Source: Paenibacillus sp. FSL R7-0345
Lineage (GTDB): Bacteria > Bacillota > Bacilli > Paenibacillales > Paenibacillaceae
NCBI RefSeq assembly: GCF_038595055.1
Contig: NZ_CP152002.1
Coordinates: forward strand, 5,376,501 to 5,440,500
DNA length: 64,000 bases
Direction: 5' to 3'
Part shown: in pieces, positions 1 through 8,282 of the stretch
Layout of the letters: each line of letters begins with the position of its first letter
How positions within the stretch are numbered: the first letter of the stretch is position 1
Position numbers and translations under genes: made by a program
Notes under the pieces: model-generated
Database searches by the model: none
What the model was told of the DNA's origin: nothing
Seen by the model: only the letters and a program-made list of their open reading frames with translations

Positions 1-602
1 AGCTCGGAATAGAGCTGGCTCTTCAGCTTGTAGAGCGGTACGTTCACCAGCTTGCTGTTCAGCAGATTTACGACCTTTTCCATTTCGGAAAGGGAAATCT
101 CCGGCGGAATCTGAACCGTACGGTTCTCTACCTGCCCGGTACTGGTAACAATAATCGCCACGGCATTGTTGCCGTCAAGCGGAAGCAGCTGAAAATGGCG
201 CAATGAAGTATGAAAAACCTCCGGTCCCAAAAGGATGGAAGTGTAATTCGTCATATTGGAAAGAATCATTGCCGCATGCTGGATAACCTGTTCAGTAGCG
301 TTCAGCTTCTCGGCGAAAAAGGCGCGGATCGTGCCCATCTCTGCCGTTCCGGCGGAATTCCACGGAACCATATGATCCACATAATAGCGGTAGCCTTTAT
401 GTGAAGGAATTCTTCCAGCCGATGTATGCGGCTGTTCAAGATAACCTAATTCCTCCAGATCAGCCATTTCGTTGCGGATGGTTGCCGGGCTGTAGCCCAC
501 ATCACCACGTTTGGAGATGCTGCGCGAGCCTACAGGCTCAGCGGAAGAAATATAATCATCCACGATAGCATTAAGGATCATTCTCTGGCGTTCAGTTAAC
601 AT
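1..602 (-). CDS. hrcA: heat-inducible transcription repressor HrcA (partial, C-terminus off the left edge)
   Basis: HrcA represses the dnaK and groE heat-shock operons by binding CIRCE elements. The visible 200 codons begin MLTERQRMILNAIVDDYI, the typical HrcA N-terminus, followed by a winged helix with SAEPVGSRSISKR and YSPATIRNEMADLEELGYL. The start is the ATG at 602, preceded by GGAGGG at good spacing. The gene runs off the left edge, so about 140 C-terminal residues, part of the inducer domain, are missing here. A perfect CIRCE lies 35 bp upstream, as expected for autoregulation. In Bacillus grpE, dnaK and dnaJ follow; here they would lie left of the window. Identification is secure. Confidence 0.96.
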   Translation of the reverse strand, partial: MLTERQRMILNAIVDDYISSAEPVGSRSISKRGDVGYSPATIRNEMADLEELGYLEQPHTSAGRIPSHKGYRYYVDHMVPWNSAGTAEMGTIRAFFAEKLNATEQVIQHAAMILSNMTNYTSILLGPEVFHTSLRHFQLLPLDGNNAVAIIVTSTGQVENRTVQIPPEISLSEMEKVVNLLNSKLVNVPLYKLKSQLYSE

Positions 603-636
603 GTTATTCCCTCCTATCGGCTGTGGCTCCGATTCG

Positions 637-663
637 TTAGCACTCTACTTAGATGAGTGCTAA
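637..663 (-). promoter_or_regulatory. CIRCE operator (HrcA binding site)
   Basis: The inverted repeat TTAGCACTC, 9 bases, GAGTGCTAA matches the CIRCE consensus with both arms perfect. It sits between the predicted hrcA transcription start and the hrcA start codon, the classical position for autorepression by HrcA. Confidence 0.97.
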
Positions 664-674
664 CCACTAATACA

Positions 675-704
675 AAAATACCAAACTGACCTTGAGATTG
701 TCAA
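675..704 (-). promoter_or_regulatory. sigma-A promoter of hrcA
   Basis: On the minus strand a -35 TTGACA (699-704) and a -10 TATTTT (675-680) are separated by 18 bases. Transcription would start about 7 bases further on, at the edge of CIRCE. Confidence 0.7.
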
Positions 705-822
705 GTCAGTTTCCTTCCGGATTTGGATAACGGCCTGAACAAATTTCATTCCATATTCGGGAAATTTGGCGCAACCTCCATGATCAGCTTTCGTCTGTAC
801 ATAAAAGGGGGAATAAGCTTTT

Positions 823-1545
823 ATGAAACGAAGAAGATTCCTGTTCATCATCCTGCCCGCGTTGCTGATTCTGGCTGGTGCTGTTGCGTTTTATATGAGA
901 GAGACAGCTCTCCAAAACAAATGCTTTTACGGTGATGTGGATTATATCTCGGTACTGCAGTGGGGCGGCGTTGTTTACAATGAGGATTATGCCAATCCGG
1001 CCGGCGAGCATAATAAAGGCAAACAGCTGGGGGAAATCACCTACCGTAAAGCCGATCACCAGTGTCCGCGTACAGAAATGCGGGATGGCGATTCCACCCT
1101 GCTTGAGGTCGGTACAGAGCTGAATGAAGTATCCGGGTATAAGGCATCTGCCCGCTTATGGGCAGGCGACAGGCTGTTCGTAGCCCACAGTAACCCCAAA
1201 GCAGAAACGCTTAATGATCTGCTCGATATCTCCGGTAAAATAACAGCGGTCCGCTTCATCAGCGGGATGGACGGCACAACACACTTGATGGACTTCACAC
1301 CGGAAGCTGCAGAACTTTTTATAAAAGAGTTTCCTAAGCTGAAATACATCCCTTTTGATCAGCTGTATAAGGAAACCAAAAGCTGGGTAGGCGATAAGTA
1401 CTGGCTTGAAATCGAACTGAAGGACGGGCCTGCCATGACCATCGTTTATAATACGCTGTCGCCCTCCTTTAATCCACCTGCCTATGCTACACCAGAGCTT
1501 GCTGAACTCATAGAGCAGCAGCGTAAGCTGATCTATGCCAACTAA
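823..1545 (+). CDS. hypothetical membrane-anchored protein, 240 aa
   Basis: I do not recognise a family. The protein begins MKRRRFLFIILPALLILAGA, a basic start and one hydrophobic stretch (about residues 5-24) that would act as a signal anchor, leaving a soluble domain of about 210 residues outside the cell. It has only two cysteines in the exported part (near residues 33 and 80), which could form a disulfide. The start has GGGGG about 11 bases upstream. It is the only plus-strand gene among minus-strand hrcA and GNAT neighbours and converges on the GNAT gene, with a shared hairpin between them. No function is assigned. Confidence 0.75.
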   Translation: MKRRRFLFIILPALLILAGAVAFYMRETALQNKCFYGDVDYISVLQWGGVVYNEDYANPAGEHNKGKQLGEITYRKADHQCPRTEMRDGDSTLLEVGTELNEVSGYKASARLWAGDRLFVAHSNPKAETLNDLLDISGKITAVRFISGMDGTTHLMDFTPEAAELFIKEFPKLKYIPFDQLYKETKSWVGDKYWLEIELKDGPAMTIVYNTLSPSFNPPAYATPELAELIEQQRKLIYAN

Positions 1546-1566
1546 TAAATATACTTTATGAAATGT

Positions 1567-1621
1567 AAAAAAAGGCCGCTGTCCGCGGGAATGAACTCCC
1601 CGAGGAACGGCGGCTCTTTAT
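1567..1621 (-). terminator. intrinsic terminator between convergent genes
   Basis: A GC-rich imperfect hairpin (GCCGC arm near 1575, GCGGC arm near 1609-1613) has an A-run at 1567-1573, which reads as a U-run after the hairpin on the minus strand. It would end the GNAT transcript from 1654-2163 and may also serve the plus-strand gene. Confidence 0.6.
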
Positions 1622-1653
1622 ATATGGTTACGCGGCAGCATACGGCTGCCTGT

Positions 1654-2163
1654 TTAATCTAATCTTTTCATGACGGCAATTTCGTCACAGGCATGCTGCT
1701 TCTTGCAGTTAACACAATCCGTCCATACCTTTTCGGGGAAGATTTCCTTTTCTACCACGGTGAATCCGTTTTTGAGAAAGAAATCAACCGCATAGGTCAG
1801 TGCCATAATCTTCGGAATCCCCTGACGTTTTGCTTCCTCCGTCAGCTTCTCCAGAATCATGGAGCCGACACCCTTGCCCTTGCCTTCATCGCGCAGGCCG
1901 ATGGAACGGACTTCAACGAGATCATTTCCGAGTCTGAACAGCGAACCGCAGCCCACAAACAAGCCGTCAATTTCAGCAATGACGAACTGGTCGATCTGGC
2001 GGGTCAGCGCTTGCCTGGAACGGGGGAGCATAATTCCGCGCTGCGCATACTCCTCTATCATTAAGTACAGCGGCTCCACATCTTCCACCGTAGCATTTCT
2101 GCATATCACTTTAGATTCTCCCGCAGGAGCCGACTGGCGGACCTTTTCCGTCTTGACAAGCAC
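1654..2163 (-). CDS. GNAT N-acetyltransferase, short ArgA-like type (paralog 1)
   Basis: A 169-residue acyl-CoA N-acyltransferase of the GNAT fold. Visible motifs are IMLPRSR, the core strand FVIAEIDGLFVGCGSLF, the acetyl-CoA loop DEGKGKGVGSMIL and, near the C-terminus, FFLKNGFTVVEKE followed by a cysteine motif (DCVNC, then CDE). This layout is that of the short ArgA-like N-acetyltransferases, some of which make N-acetylglutamate; the substrate here is not shown. Translation starts at a GTG at 2163 with GGGGTGA six bases upstream. It lies between hrcA and hemW. A clear paralog sits at 7087-7605. Confidence 0.85.
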   Translation of the reverse strand: MLVKTEKVRQSAPAGESKVICRNATVEDVEPLYLMIEEYAQRGIMLPRSRQALTRQIDQFVIAEIDGLFVGCGSLFRLGNDLVEVRSIGLRDEGKGKGVGSMILEKLTEEAKRQGIPKIMALTYAVDFFLKNGFTVVEKEIFPEKVWTDCVNCKKQHACDEIAVMKRLD

Positions 2164-2237
2164 TTTAAATCACCCCTCGTTGTTAATATGAATAAATATA
2201 CAACAAGGTGAATTACAATTCAAGAGGCATTTCAAAA

Positions 2238-3410
2238 TTAAACCTCTGTTAAAAGTCCGACAAATTCCCCGAAAACATCATTGCCGAACAGGATTCCCTG
2301 CTTGCTCAGCCGGTAGGTGCCACCCTCCTGCTCCAGCAGCCCGGCATGCAGCAGTTTATGCAGCGGTGTACCAAATATATCCTCGAGCGGTTTGCCGAAC
2401 TGGGCCTGAAATGCACTGTCCGAAACGCCGGTGCGCATGCGCAGACCGACCATCATAAAGTCTTCCATCGCTTCCTGCTCCGAAATTTCAAAGGAATCCA
2501 GACGCGGAAGCCCGCTGCGCGAAGCTTCATTATAGGGATTAACCCCTTTTATATTGATATGCCGCTGACGCTTGACGTATCCGTGCGCCCCTGCACCAAG
2601 ACCGTAATAATCCTCATTGTGCCAGTACGTTATATTATGACGGCTCTCCATGCCCGGTTTGGCAAAGTTACTGATCTCATACTGGATATAACCCGCCTTC
2701 TCCATTTCAGACATGAGCAGCAGATACATTTCCAGCTCGTCTTCTTCATTTGGCAGCGGAAGCTTGTTCTTATTGAACAGTGTGTGGAAAAGCGTATTCT
2801 CCTCCACCTTCAGGCTGTAGATCGAATAATGCGGCAGGTTCAGCTCCAGCGCTTTGCGGACACTCTCCCGCAGCATATCCACGGTCTGGTTCGGCAGGCC
2901 GAACATCAGGTCGACCGACAGGTTGTTCAGCCCTACGCTGCGCGCATTCTCCAGACTGCGGTAGACGTCATCGACATTATGAATCCGGCCGATCCCGCTC
3001 AGCAGCTCGTTCTGGAATGCCTGCACCCCAAAGCTGACCCGGTTGACCCCGCCTTCCTTCATTACAGTAAGCTTCTCGATATCCGTTGTGCCGGGGTTGG
3101 CCTCCATCGAGAATTCGATATTATCATCCCATTGCGGAAAATGTCTGCGGACCGAGGCCAGGAAATAAGCCATCTCATCCGGCTTGAGTACAGTCGGCGT
3201 TCCGCCGCCGACAAAGATCGTCTTGATCACGCCCGGCGGAGTCTGCTGCACGGTCAGCTCCATCTCCCGGTCAAGCGCATGCAGATAATCCATTACGGGC
3301 TGATCCTTCAGCACGTAGGAGTTGAAATCACAGTAAAAACATTTATTCGTGCAAAACGGAATATGAATATATACGGCCTCAGGGGGACGGCCATTGTTAT
3401 GAGCTGGCAT
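2238..3410 (-). CDS. hemW: radical SAM heme chaperone HemW
   Basis: HemW is a radical SAM protein once called oxygen-independent coproporphyrinogen oxidase; it binds heme and delivers it to membrane targets. The 390-residue protein has the iron-sulfur motif C20-x3-C24-x2-C27 (CTNKCFYC), then FVGGGTPT and VNRVSFGVQAF, typical of the family, and a C-terminal HemN-like winged domain from about residue 300. It lacks the cysteine-rich N-terminal extension of true HemN. AAAGGAG precedes the ATG at 3410. Its place between lepA and hrcA is as in Bacillus. A hairpin downstream of lepA suggests partly separate transcription. Confidence 0.95.
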   Translation of the reverse strand: MPAHNNGRPPEAVYIHIPFCTNKCFYCDFNSYVLKDQPVMDYLHALDREMELTVQQTPPGVIKTIFVGGGTPTVLKPDEMAYFLASVRRHFPQWDDNIEFSMEANPGTTDIEKLTVMKEGGVNRVSFGVQAFQNELLSGIGRIHNVDDVYRSLENARSVGLNNLSVDLMFGLPNQTVDMLRESVRKALELNLPHYSIYSLKVEENTLFHTLFNKNKLPLPNEEDELEMYLLLMSEMEKAGYIQYEISNFAKPGMESRHNITYWHNEDYYGLGAGAHGYVKRQRHINIKGVNPYNEASRSGLPRLDSFEISEQEAMEDFMMVGLRMRTGVSDSAFQAQFGKPLEDIFGTPLHKLLHAGLLEQEGGTYRLSKQGILFGNDVFGEFVGLLTEV

Positions 3411-3460
3411 AGCTGTCTCCTTTAAATTTTATTTAGTATTGCCAATCAATATAGCCAGAA

Positions 3461-3484
3461 AAGGGAAGCCGACAGGCTTCCCTT
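3461..3484 (-). terminator. intrinsic terminator after lepA
   Basis: A perfect 10-bp stem (AAGGGAAGCC / GGCTTCCCTT) with a 4-base loop lies 76 bases past the lepA stop and ahead of hemW. On the minus strand it is followed by a short U-rich tract. Confidence 0.7.
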
Positions 3485-3559
3485 CAGTGTCTCCTCACTA
3501 ATAAAACAGTAAATCTTAAACGGCACTTCCGCAAACGGGAAGCCCCGCAGTATGCATTC

Positions 3560-5374
3560 CTACTCGTCGATCTTCAGAACCGCCATGAACGCTTCCTGCG
3601 GCACCTCAACGCTGCCGACCTGCTTCATGCGCTTCTTACCTTCCTTCTGCTTCTCCAGCAGCTTCCGCTTACGCGAAATATCACCGCCGTAGCATTTGGC
3701 CAGGACGTTCTTGCGCATCGCCTTAACAGTCTCGCGCGCCACAACCTTGGTTCCGACCGATGCCTGGATCGGCACCTCGAACATCTGCCGCGGGATAATG
3801 CCGCGCAGCTTCTCACAGATAATGCGGCCGCGGTTGTAGGCACGGTCACGGTGAACGATGAACGACAGGGCATCAACCTGCTCGTTGTTCAAGAGAATAT
3901 CCATTTTCACCAGATTGGACTGGCGGTAGCCGGAAATCTCATAGTCGAAGGAAGCATAGCCCTTTGTGCCGGATTTCAGCTGATCGAAGAAATCATATAC
4001 AATTTCCGATAGAGGAATCTGATAAGTGATCGTTACCCGGTTGGTATCCAGATACTCCATATTCACAAATTCCCCGCGCTTATTCTGGCAAAGCTCCATT
4101 ACAGTACCTACGTAATCATTAGGGACAATAACCGCAGCTTTGACATACGGCTCTTCCACATAATCAATGGTACCGATCTCCGGGTAGTTCGACGGGTTAT
4201 CGATCTGCAGCATTTCGCCGTTCGTCAGCATAATCCGGTAAATAACGCTCGGTGCTGTTGTAATCAGCGGAAGATTGAACTCGCGCTCAATCCGCTCCTG
4301 GATAATCTCCATATGCAGCAGTCCGAGGAATCCGCAGCGGAAGCCGAAGCCCAGTGCACTGGAGCTTTCCGGCTCGAAGCTGAGCGAAGCATCATTCAGC
4401 TGCAGCTTCTCAAGCGCCTCACGCAGGTCGTTATAGTCCGAGGTTTCAATCGGATAGAGACCGCAATATACCATCGGGTTGATCTTGCGGTAGCCCGGCA
4501 GCGGTTCCGGTGTCGGATTCTTCGCATCCGTAACCGTATCCCCGACACGGGTATCGCCAACATGCTTGATACCGGCAACAATAAAGCCTACATCCCCGAT
4601 ATTAAGCTCGTCCACAATGGTCATACGCGGCATGAACGCACCGACTTCGATAACCTCGAATACTTTTTCAGTTGCCATCATTTTGATCTTGGAGCCGGCA
4701 CGGATCTTACCGTCGATAACGCGTACATAGACGATAACGCCTTTGTACGGATCGTAGTGGGAGTCAAAAATCAGAGCTTTCAGCGGCTCTTCGGAATTAC
4801 CGGCAGGAGCCGGAACCTGCTTGACTACCTGCTCCAGGATCTCCTTGATCCCGATGCCTGCTTTGGCTGATGCAAGCACAGCTTCACTGGCATCAAGTCC
4901 GATTACATCCTCGATCTCCTGCTTCACCCGTTCAGGATCAGCACTCGGCAGATCGATCTTGTTAACGACCGGCAAAATTTCCAGGTTGTTATCCAGCGCA
5001 AGATACACGTTGGCAAGTGTCTGCGCCTCAATACCCTGTGCGGCATCTACTACCAGCAGTGCACCTTCACAGGCAGCAAGACTTCGGGAGACCTCATAAG
5101 TGAAGTCGACGTGCCCCGGAGTATCAATCAGGTTGAGCAAATACTCCTGGCCGTCATCAGCCTTGTAAGTAAGGCGGACAGCCTGCAGCTTAATGGTGAT
5201 CCCGCGTTCACGCTCCAGATCCATCTGATCCAGCACCTGCTCCTGCATTTCGCGTGAGCTGAGTGCGCCCGTATATTCAAGAATACGGTCGGCCAGCGTC
5301 GATTTACCATGGTCTATATGTGCAATAATCGAGAAATTGCGGATTTGTTGTTGTCTTTTCTGAACGTCAGTCAT
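3560..5374 (-). CDS. lepA: elongation factor 4 (LepA), back-translocating GTPase
   Basis: LepA/EF4 is a ribosome-associated GTPase related to EF-G. The 604 residues match the family length. The G1 motif AHIDHGKST (18-26), the switch region [10 protein letters not shown]3 DTPGH and G4 NKID are all present, followed by domain II, the EF-G-like III and V domains, and the LepA-specific C-terminus with [37 protein letters not shown] tract precedes the ATG at 5374. It heads the lepA-hemW-hrcA order conserved in Bacilli. Upstream lies an AT-rich, apparently inserted operon rather than the usual spoIIP/yqxA neighbour. Confidence 0.98.
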   Translation of the reverse strand: MTDVQKRQQQIRNFSIIAHIDHGKSTLADRILEYTGALSSREMQEQVLDQMDLERERGITIKLQAVRLTYKADDGQEYLLNLIDTPGHVDFTYEVSRSLAACEGALLVVDAAQGIEAQTLANVYLALDNNLEILPVVNKIDLPSADPERVKQEIEDVIGLDASEAVLASAKAGIGIKEILEQVVKQVPAPAGNSEEPLKALIFDSHYDPYKGVIVYVRVIDGKIRAGSKIKMMATEKVFEVIEVGAFMPRMTIVDELNIGDVGFIVAGIKHVGDTRVGDTVTDAKNPTPEPLPGYRKINPMVYCGLYPIETSDYNDLREALEKLQLNDASLSFEPESSSALGFGFRCGFLGLLHMEIIQERIEREFNLPLITTAPSVIYRIMLTNGEMLQIDNPSNYPEIGTIDYVEEPYVKAAVIVPNDYVGTVMELCQNKRGEFVNMEYLDTNRVTITYQIPLSEIVYDFFDQLKSGTKGYASFDYEISGYRQSNLVKMDILLNNEQVDALSFIVHRDRAYNRGRIICEKLRGIIPRQMFEVPIQASVGTKVVARETVKAMRKNVLAKCYGGDISRKRKLLEKQKEGKKRMKQVGSVEVPQEAFMAVLKIDE

Positions 5375-5584
5375 TCCTTACCCCCACAGACAGCCTTATG
5401 TTAATCAACTTATTATACCAGTACGCGCTCCCCCCATCAATCCCGCGCCGCCGGAAAGTAAAGAAAGAGGAGCACACCCTGATTTTCTTGGGGCCAATGA
5501 AAAACTGGAGTTTCTCAAAAAAAATAAGAACAAGTATTAAAAAGACGAAGTCTATCCGTTTTTTTAATGGAGGCTGTCATTTTC

Positions 5585-6301
5585 TCAACCATTTCTTTCT
5601 GCATACAGTAGTTTTTTGGCAGTATCTAAAACTTGCTCCAGACTCCATGTTGTTATCTCTGATGGGAAGTCCGGATATGAACTGCAGACAGCTAGTTTGT
5701 ATTGATTGTGCATCTGATATTGCCGAAAATAGTAATGCTCTTGGCTATGATTATTCTCAAAAATAATTTTTTCATTCTCCAACGAGAAAGAGAACAGATT
5801 TAAGGGAACGGATAAGCCCTGCCCGCAAGCTTTAATATAACTCTCCTTTAAAGTCCACAAGTCAAAAAAATATGTAAGTTTCTCGTCTTCAGCCTTCGCG
5901 ACTATTTCTGCATATTCTTTCTCTGCAAAAAAACTTCTTGCAATATCCACATTAATGGGCTGAATTTCCTCCACATCAATACCAACCGGAAACCGGCTAA
6001 CAACGGCCGCTACCCACTCTCCTGAATGAGATACGTTAAATTCCACCGAATGTCCGTCCAGGTAGGGCTTTCCATAAGAGTTCGAGGAAATTCTAATGTC
6101 CATATTGCTCAAATTGAATTTTTCCACAAGCATAATACGCGTCAGCAGATCTGAGACTAACGACCTGAGAAAATCTTCTTTACGATTGAATCGGGACAGA
6201 CGCTCCTTTTTCTCTTTCGAAAGGAACTTCAGATAATGCATATATTCATTTATCGAGGTTATTTGCTCTATCCCTGCAATTCTAACACAAACAACATACA
6301 T
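5585..6301 (-). CDS. 4'-phosphopantetheinyl transferase, Sfp type
   Basis: Transfers phosphopantetheine from CoA to a serine of acyl- or peptidyl-carrier proteins, activating NRPS/PKS enzymes. With the start chosen here the protein is 238 residues. The magnesium-binding D109 and E111 (VGIDVEE) and E153 (WTLKESYIK) fall close to the Sfp positions, and FNVSHSG precedes them. The longest ORF begins at 6352 and would overlap the thioesterase gene; the ATG at 6301 aligns with the Sfp N-terminus and has AGAGGAG six bases upstream. It is 23 bases after the thioesterase gene and last in a GNAT-thioesterase-PPTase operon. No carrier-protein synthetase lies in the window. Confidence 0.93.
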   Translation of the reverse strand: MYVVCVRIAGIEQITSINEYMHYLKFLSKEKKERLSRFNRKEDFLRSLVSDLLTRIMLVEKFNLSNMDIRISSNSYGKPYLDGHSVEFNVSHSGEWVAAVVSRFPVGIDVEEIQPINVDIARSFFAEKEYAEIVAKAEDEKLTYFFDLWTLKESYIKACGQGLSVPLNLFSFSLENEKIIFENNHSQEHYYFRQYQMHNQYKLAVCSSYPDFPSEITTWSLEQVLDTAKKLLYAERNG

Positions 6302-6324
6302 AAAAGACTCCTCTGAAATTGATG

Positions 6325-7050
6325 TCATACAAAGTTTATTTTTCTCATACATTCTAAAGTTATCGTTTCACTGATTAGTTGAACTATAGAATTAAGATGA
6401 TTATTAATAAAAAAATGTCCGCCTTTAAAGTAAATGATGTTACATTTCCCATTTGTAAGCTGATTCCAGGCCATCAGTTCTTCTGCTTTAATATTATCTT
6501 CAGTTCCATTCAGGACGGTGATTCCACAGTTGAGCCTGTTGTTCCGCAAAGGATACTCATACTCTTCTATTATTTTGTAATCAGCCTTTAATACAGGTGA
6601 AAAAAAGTTATATAATTCATTGTTCCCCAATATTTCTTCAGGAGTACCGCCTAACTTCTTTAGTTCCCTTTTAAATTGATCATCAGGAAGAAGATGAAGC
6701 TTCCTTTCACTTCCGCGACATTGAGGGGCTTTTCCGCCAGCAACAAAAAGTTGCACCGGATCTAATCCATCCTGTTGTTTAATTTTGCAACACAATTCAT
6801 ACGCCAGTAAACTTCCCATACTGTGGCCAAAAAAAGAAAATGGAGAAATTAATAACGGCTTAATTTGATAATAAATATCTTCTATCGCTTCCTCCATAGA
6901 ATTATATAAATTTTGGTTGAACCTTTTTCCTCTTCCAGATAATTCCACGCGATATAATGCAATTGAGTTATCCAAATACTTCTGCCATTTATTGTATATA
7001 GTTGCTGAACCGCCTGCATGCGGAAGGCAAAACAACGTTACCCGGCTCAT
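6325..7050 (-). CDS. type II thioesterase (alpha/beta hydrolase, NRPS/PKS editing type)
   Basis: Type II thioesterases release wrongly loaded acyl groups from carrier proteins. The 241-residue protein shows the family start LFCLPHAGGSA, the oxyanion segment VELSGRGKRF, the nucleophile elbow GHSMG (Ser77), an acidic residue in NGTEDN and the C-terminal histidine in GGHFFINN. AAGGAGG precedes the ATG at 7050. It lies between GNAT paralog 2 (36 bases upstream) and the sfp-type gene (23 bases downstream) on the same strand, so all three are probably co-transcribed. The gene is visibly more AT-rich than lepA and spoIIP, which suggests acquisition. The NRPS or PKS it serves is not in the window. 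Confidence 0.92.
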   Translation of the reverse strand: MSRVTLFCLPHAGGSATIYNKWQKYLDNSIALYRVELSGRGKRFNQNLYNSMEEAIEDIYYQIKPLLISPFSFFGHSMGSLLAYELCCKIKQQDGLDPVQLFVAGGKAPQCRGSERKLHLLPDDQFKRELKKLGGTPEEILGNNELYNFFSPVLKADYKIIEEYEYPLRNNRLNCGITVLNGTEDNIKAEELMAWNQLTNGKCNIIYFKGGHFFINNHLNSIVQLISETITLECMRKINFV

Positions 7051-7086
7051 GAGTACCCTCCTTATTTTTGTTAAATATTTAAATTA

Positions 7087-7605
7087 TTAATATTCATCAA
7101 TTCTCTTAACCATGGCAATTTCATTACAGGCAAGCTGCCTCTTACAATTCACGCAATCGGTTTTGAACTTCTCCGGGAAAAGACCTTTCTCGACAACAGT
7201 GAATCCATTTCTTATAAAGAAGTCTACCTCGCAGGTGAATGCGATAACTTGAGGTATCCTCTGCCCCCTTGCTGCTTCAATCAGCTTACCCAAAATCATT
7301 GAGCCAATGCCCTTTCCTCTACCTTCAGCATACAAACCTATGGAACGAACCTCTACGAGATCCGGGCCCAGTTTAAACAATGATCCGCAACCGATAAAAT
7401 CCTCGTCCATTTCAGCAATAATGAACTGGTTAATCTGGCTGATCAGAGCTTCCCTGGAACGAGGAAGCATAATACCGAGCCGCGCGAATTCCTCTATCAG
7501 CGAATACAGTTCCTCCACATCCTCTGCGGCAGCATTTCTGCATATTACCTTATATTCTCCTATAGGCGAATGCCGGACTATTTCCGTTTGGATAAGCATC
7601 TGCAT
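7087..7605 (-). CDS. GNAT N-acetyltransferase, ArgA-like (paralog 2)
   Basis: A 172-residue paralog of the product of 1654-2163, clearly alignable end to end by eye. It keeps VICRNA, IMLPRSR, the core GCGSLFKLG, the acetyl-CoA loop EGRGKGIGSMIL, FFIRNGFTVVEKG and the C-terminal DCVNC motif, with CNE in place of CDE. It is first of a three-gene operon with a type II thioesterase and an Sfp-type PPTase. The start at 7605 has GGAGGAAGG about 9 bases upstream. The gene is less GC-rich than paralog 1. Its substrate is unknown; location suggests a secondary-metabolite role but does not prove it. Confidence 0.85.
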   Translation of the reverse strand: MQMLIQTEIVRHSPIGEYKVICRNAAAEDVEELYSLIEEFARLGIMLPRSREALISQINQFIIAEMDEDFIGCGSLFKLGPDLVEVRSIGLYAEGRGKGIGSMILGKLIEAARGQRIPQVIAFTCEVDFFIRNGFTVVEKGLFPEKFKTDCVNCKRQLACNEIAMVKRIDEY

Positions 7606-7747
7606 TCAATTCATCCTTCCTCCATTTTTATTATTTTTTCCCATTATTAATAATTCCTGATGTATTCGTCATAATCCTGCAAGTCCAAGTTTTCACACAG
7701 ATGCTGACTCAGGGCCTTTGCGGGGTGCCTGATTTTTTTAAGAAATT

Positions 7748-7774
7748 AAAAAAAAACAGCCTCTGAAGAGGCTG
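7748..7774 (-). terminator. intrinsic terminator of the spoIIP/yqxA-like transcript
   Basis: The stem CAGCCTCT / AGAGGCTG (7757-7774) is preceded on the plus strand by nine A residues, that is, followed by a U-run on the minus strand. It lies directly after the stop of the gene at 7786-8265. Confidence 0.85.
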
Positions 7775-7785
7775 GACAACGGGTT

Positions 7786-8265
7786 CTACTCCGCTGAGTC
7801 GAACAGGGAGACAATCCAGCGGATGCTTTTCTGGGATGCCTGCTGGAGCAGGCCCGCCGTTTTATCCGCCAGCACGTCAATACCCGGCTGCTGCTCTTCA
7901 GGGATCAGAATCTGCGCAGGAGTCAATGTGCTGTAGTCCTGCACCTCCTGCTGCGGCAGACTGCCGCTGCCGGCAGGGGCCTGGACTGCCGTCTGCGGCT
8001 GAACTGCAGGAAGTGCTGTATAGGCGCCGGTCACCGGATCAACGGCAACCGGTACATAGACATAGGCAGGGCTGCTTTGCACAGCCCCTGTACCGGTCCG
8101 GGCAGCGGCGGACTGCCCTGTCTGCTGAATCACTGCAGCTCCGTTCCAGCCCGGAGCTACCGTTCCAGTCCTTGTCTCGCCGCTTCCGCCAAACTGCATG
8201 CCAATCAATATGCCAATGCCGGCCCAAACGCCGAACACAAGCAGCTTTTTACCAAAACGGGACAT
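7786..8265 (-). CDS. YqxA-like (DUF3679-like) membrane-anchored protein
   Basis: A 159-residue protein with an N-terminal membrane segment (KLLVFGVWAGIGILIGMQFG, about residues 7-26), a low-complexity Ala/Gln/Thr middle, and a C-terminal amphipathic part (LADKTAGLLQQASQKSIRWIVSLF). Position directly after spoIIP, the single N-terminal anchor and the C-terminal helix match the Bacillus YqxA arrangement, though the middle is longer. Function of the family is unknown. AAAGGAG lies upstream of the ATG, and the gap after spoIIP is 17 bases, so the two are co-transcribed. The family assignment rests on position and general form more than on motifs. Confidence 0.6.
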   Translation of the reverse strand: MSRFGKKLLVFGVWAGIGILIGMQFGGSGETRTGTVAPGWNGAAVIQQTGQSAAARTGTGAVQSSPAYVYVPVAVDPVTGAYTALPAVQPQTAVQAPAGSGSLPQQEVQDYSTLTPAQILIPEEQQPGIDVLADKTAGLLQQASQKSIRWIVSLFDSAE

Positions 8266-8282
8266 GACCGTTCACTCCTTTA

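Noticed and set aside
2346-3425. 359-codon plus-strand ORF
   Set aside because: It is antisense to hemW, whose radical SAM motifs are intact, has no ribosome binding site and a His/Arg/Gln-heavy composition typical of a shadow frame.
5538-5570. AT-rich hairpin after the sfp-type gene as a terminator
   Set aside because: ATTAAAAA/TTTTTAAT pairs only A and T with a long loop and no clear U-run context; too weak to annotate.
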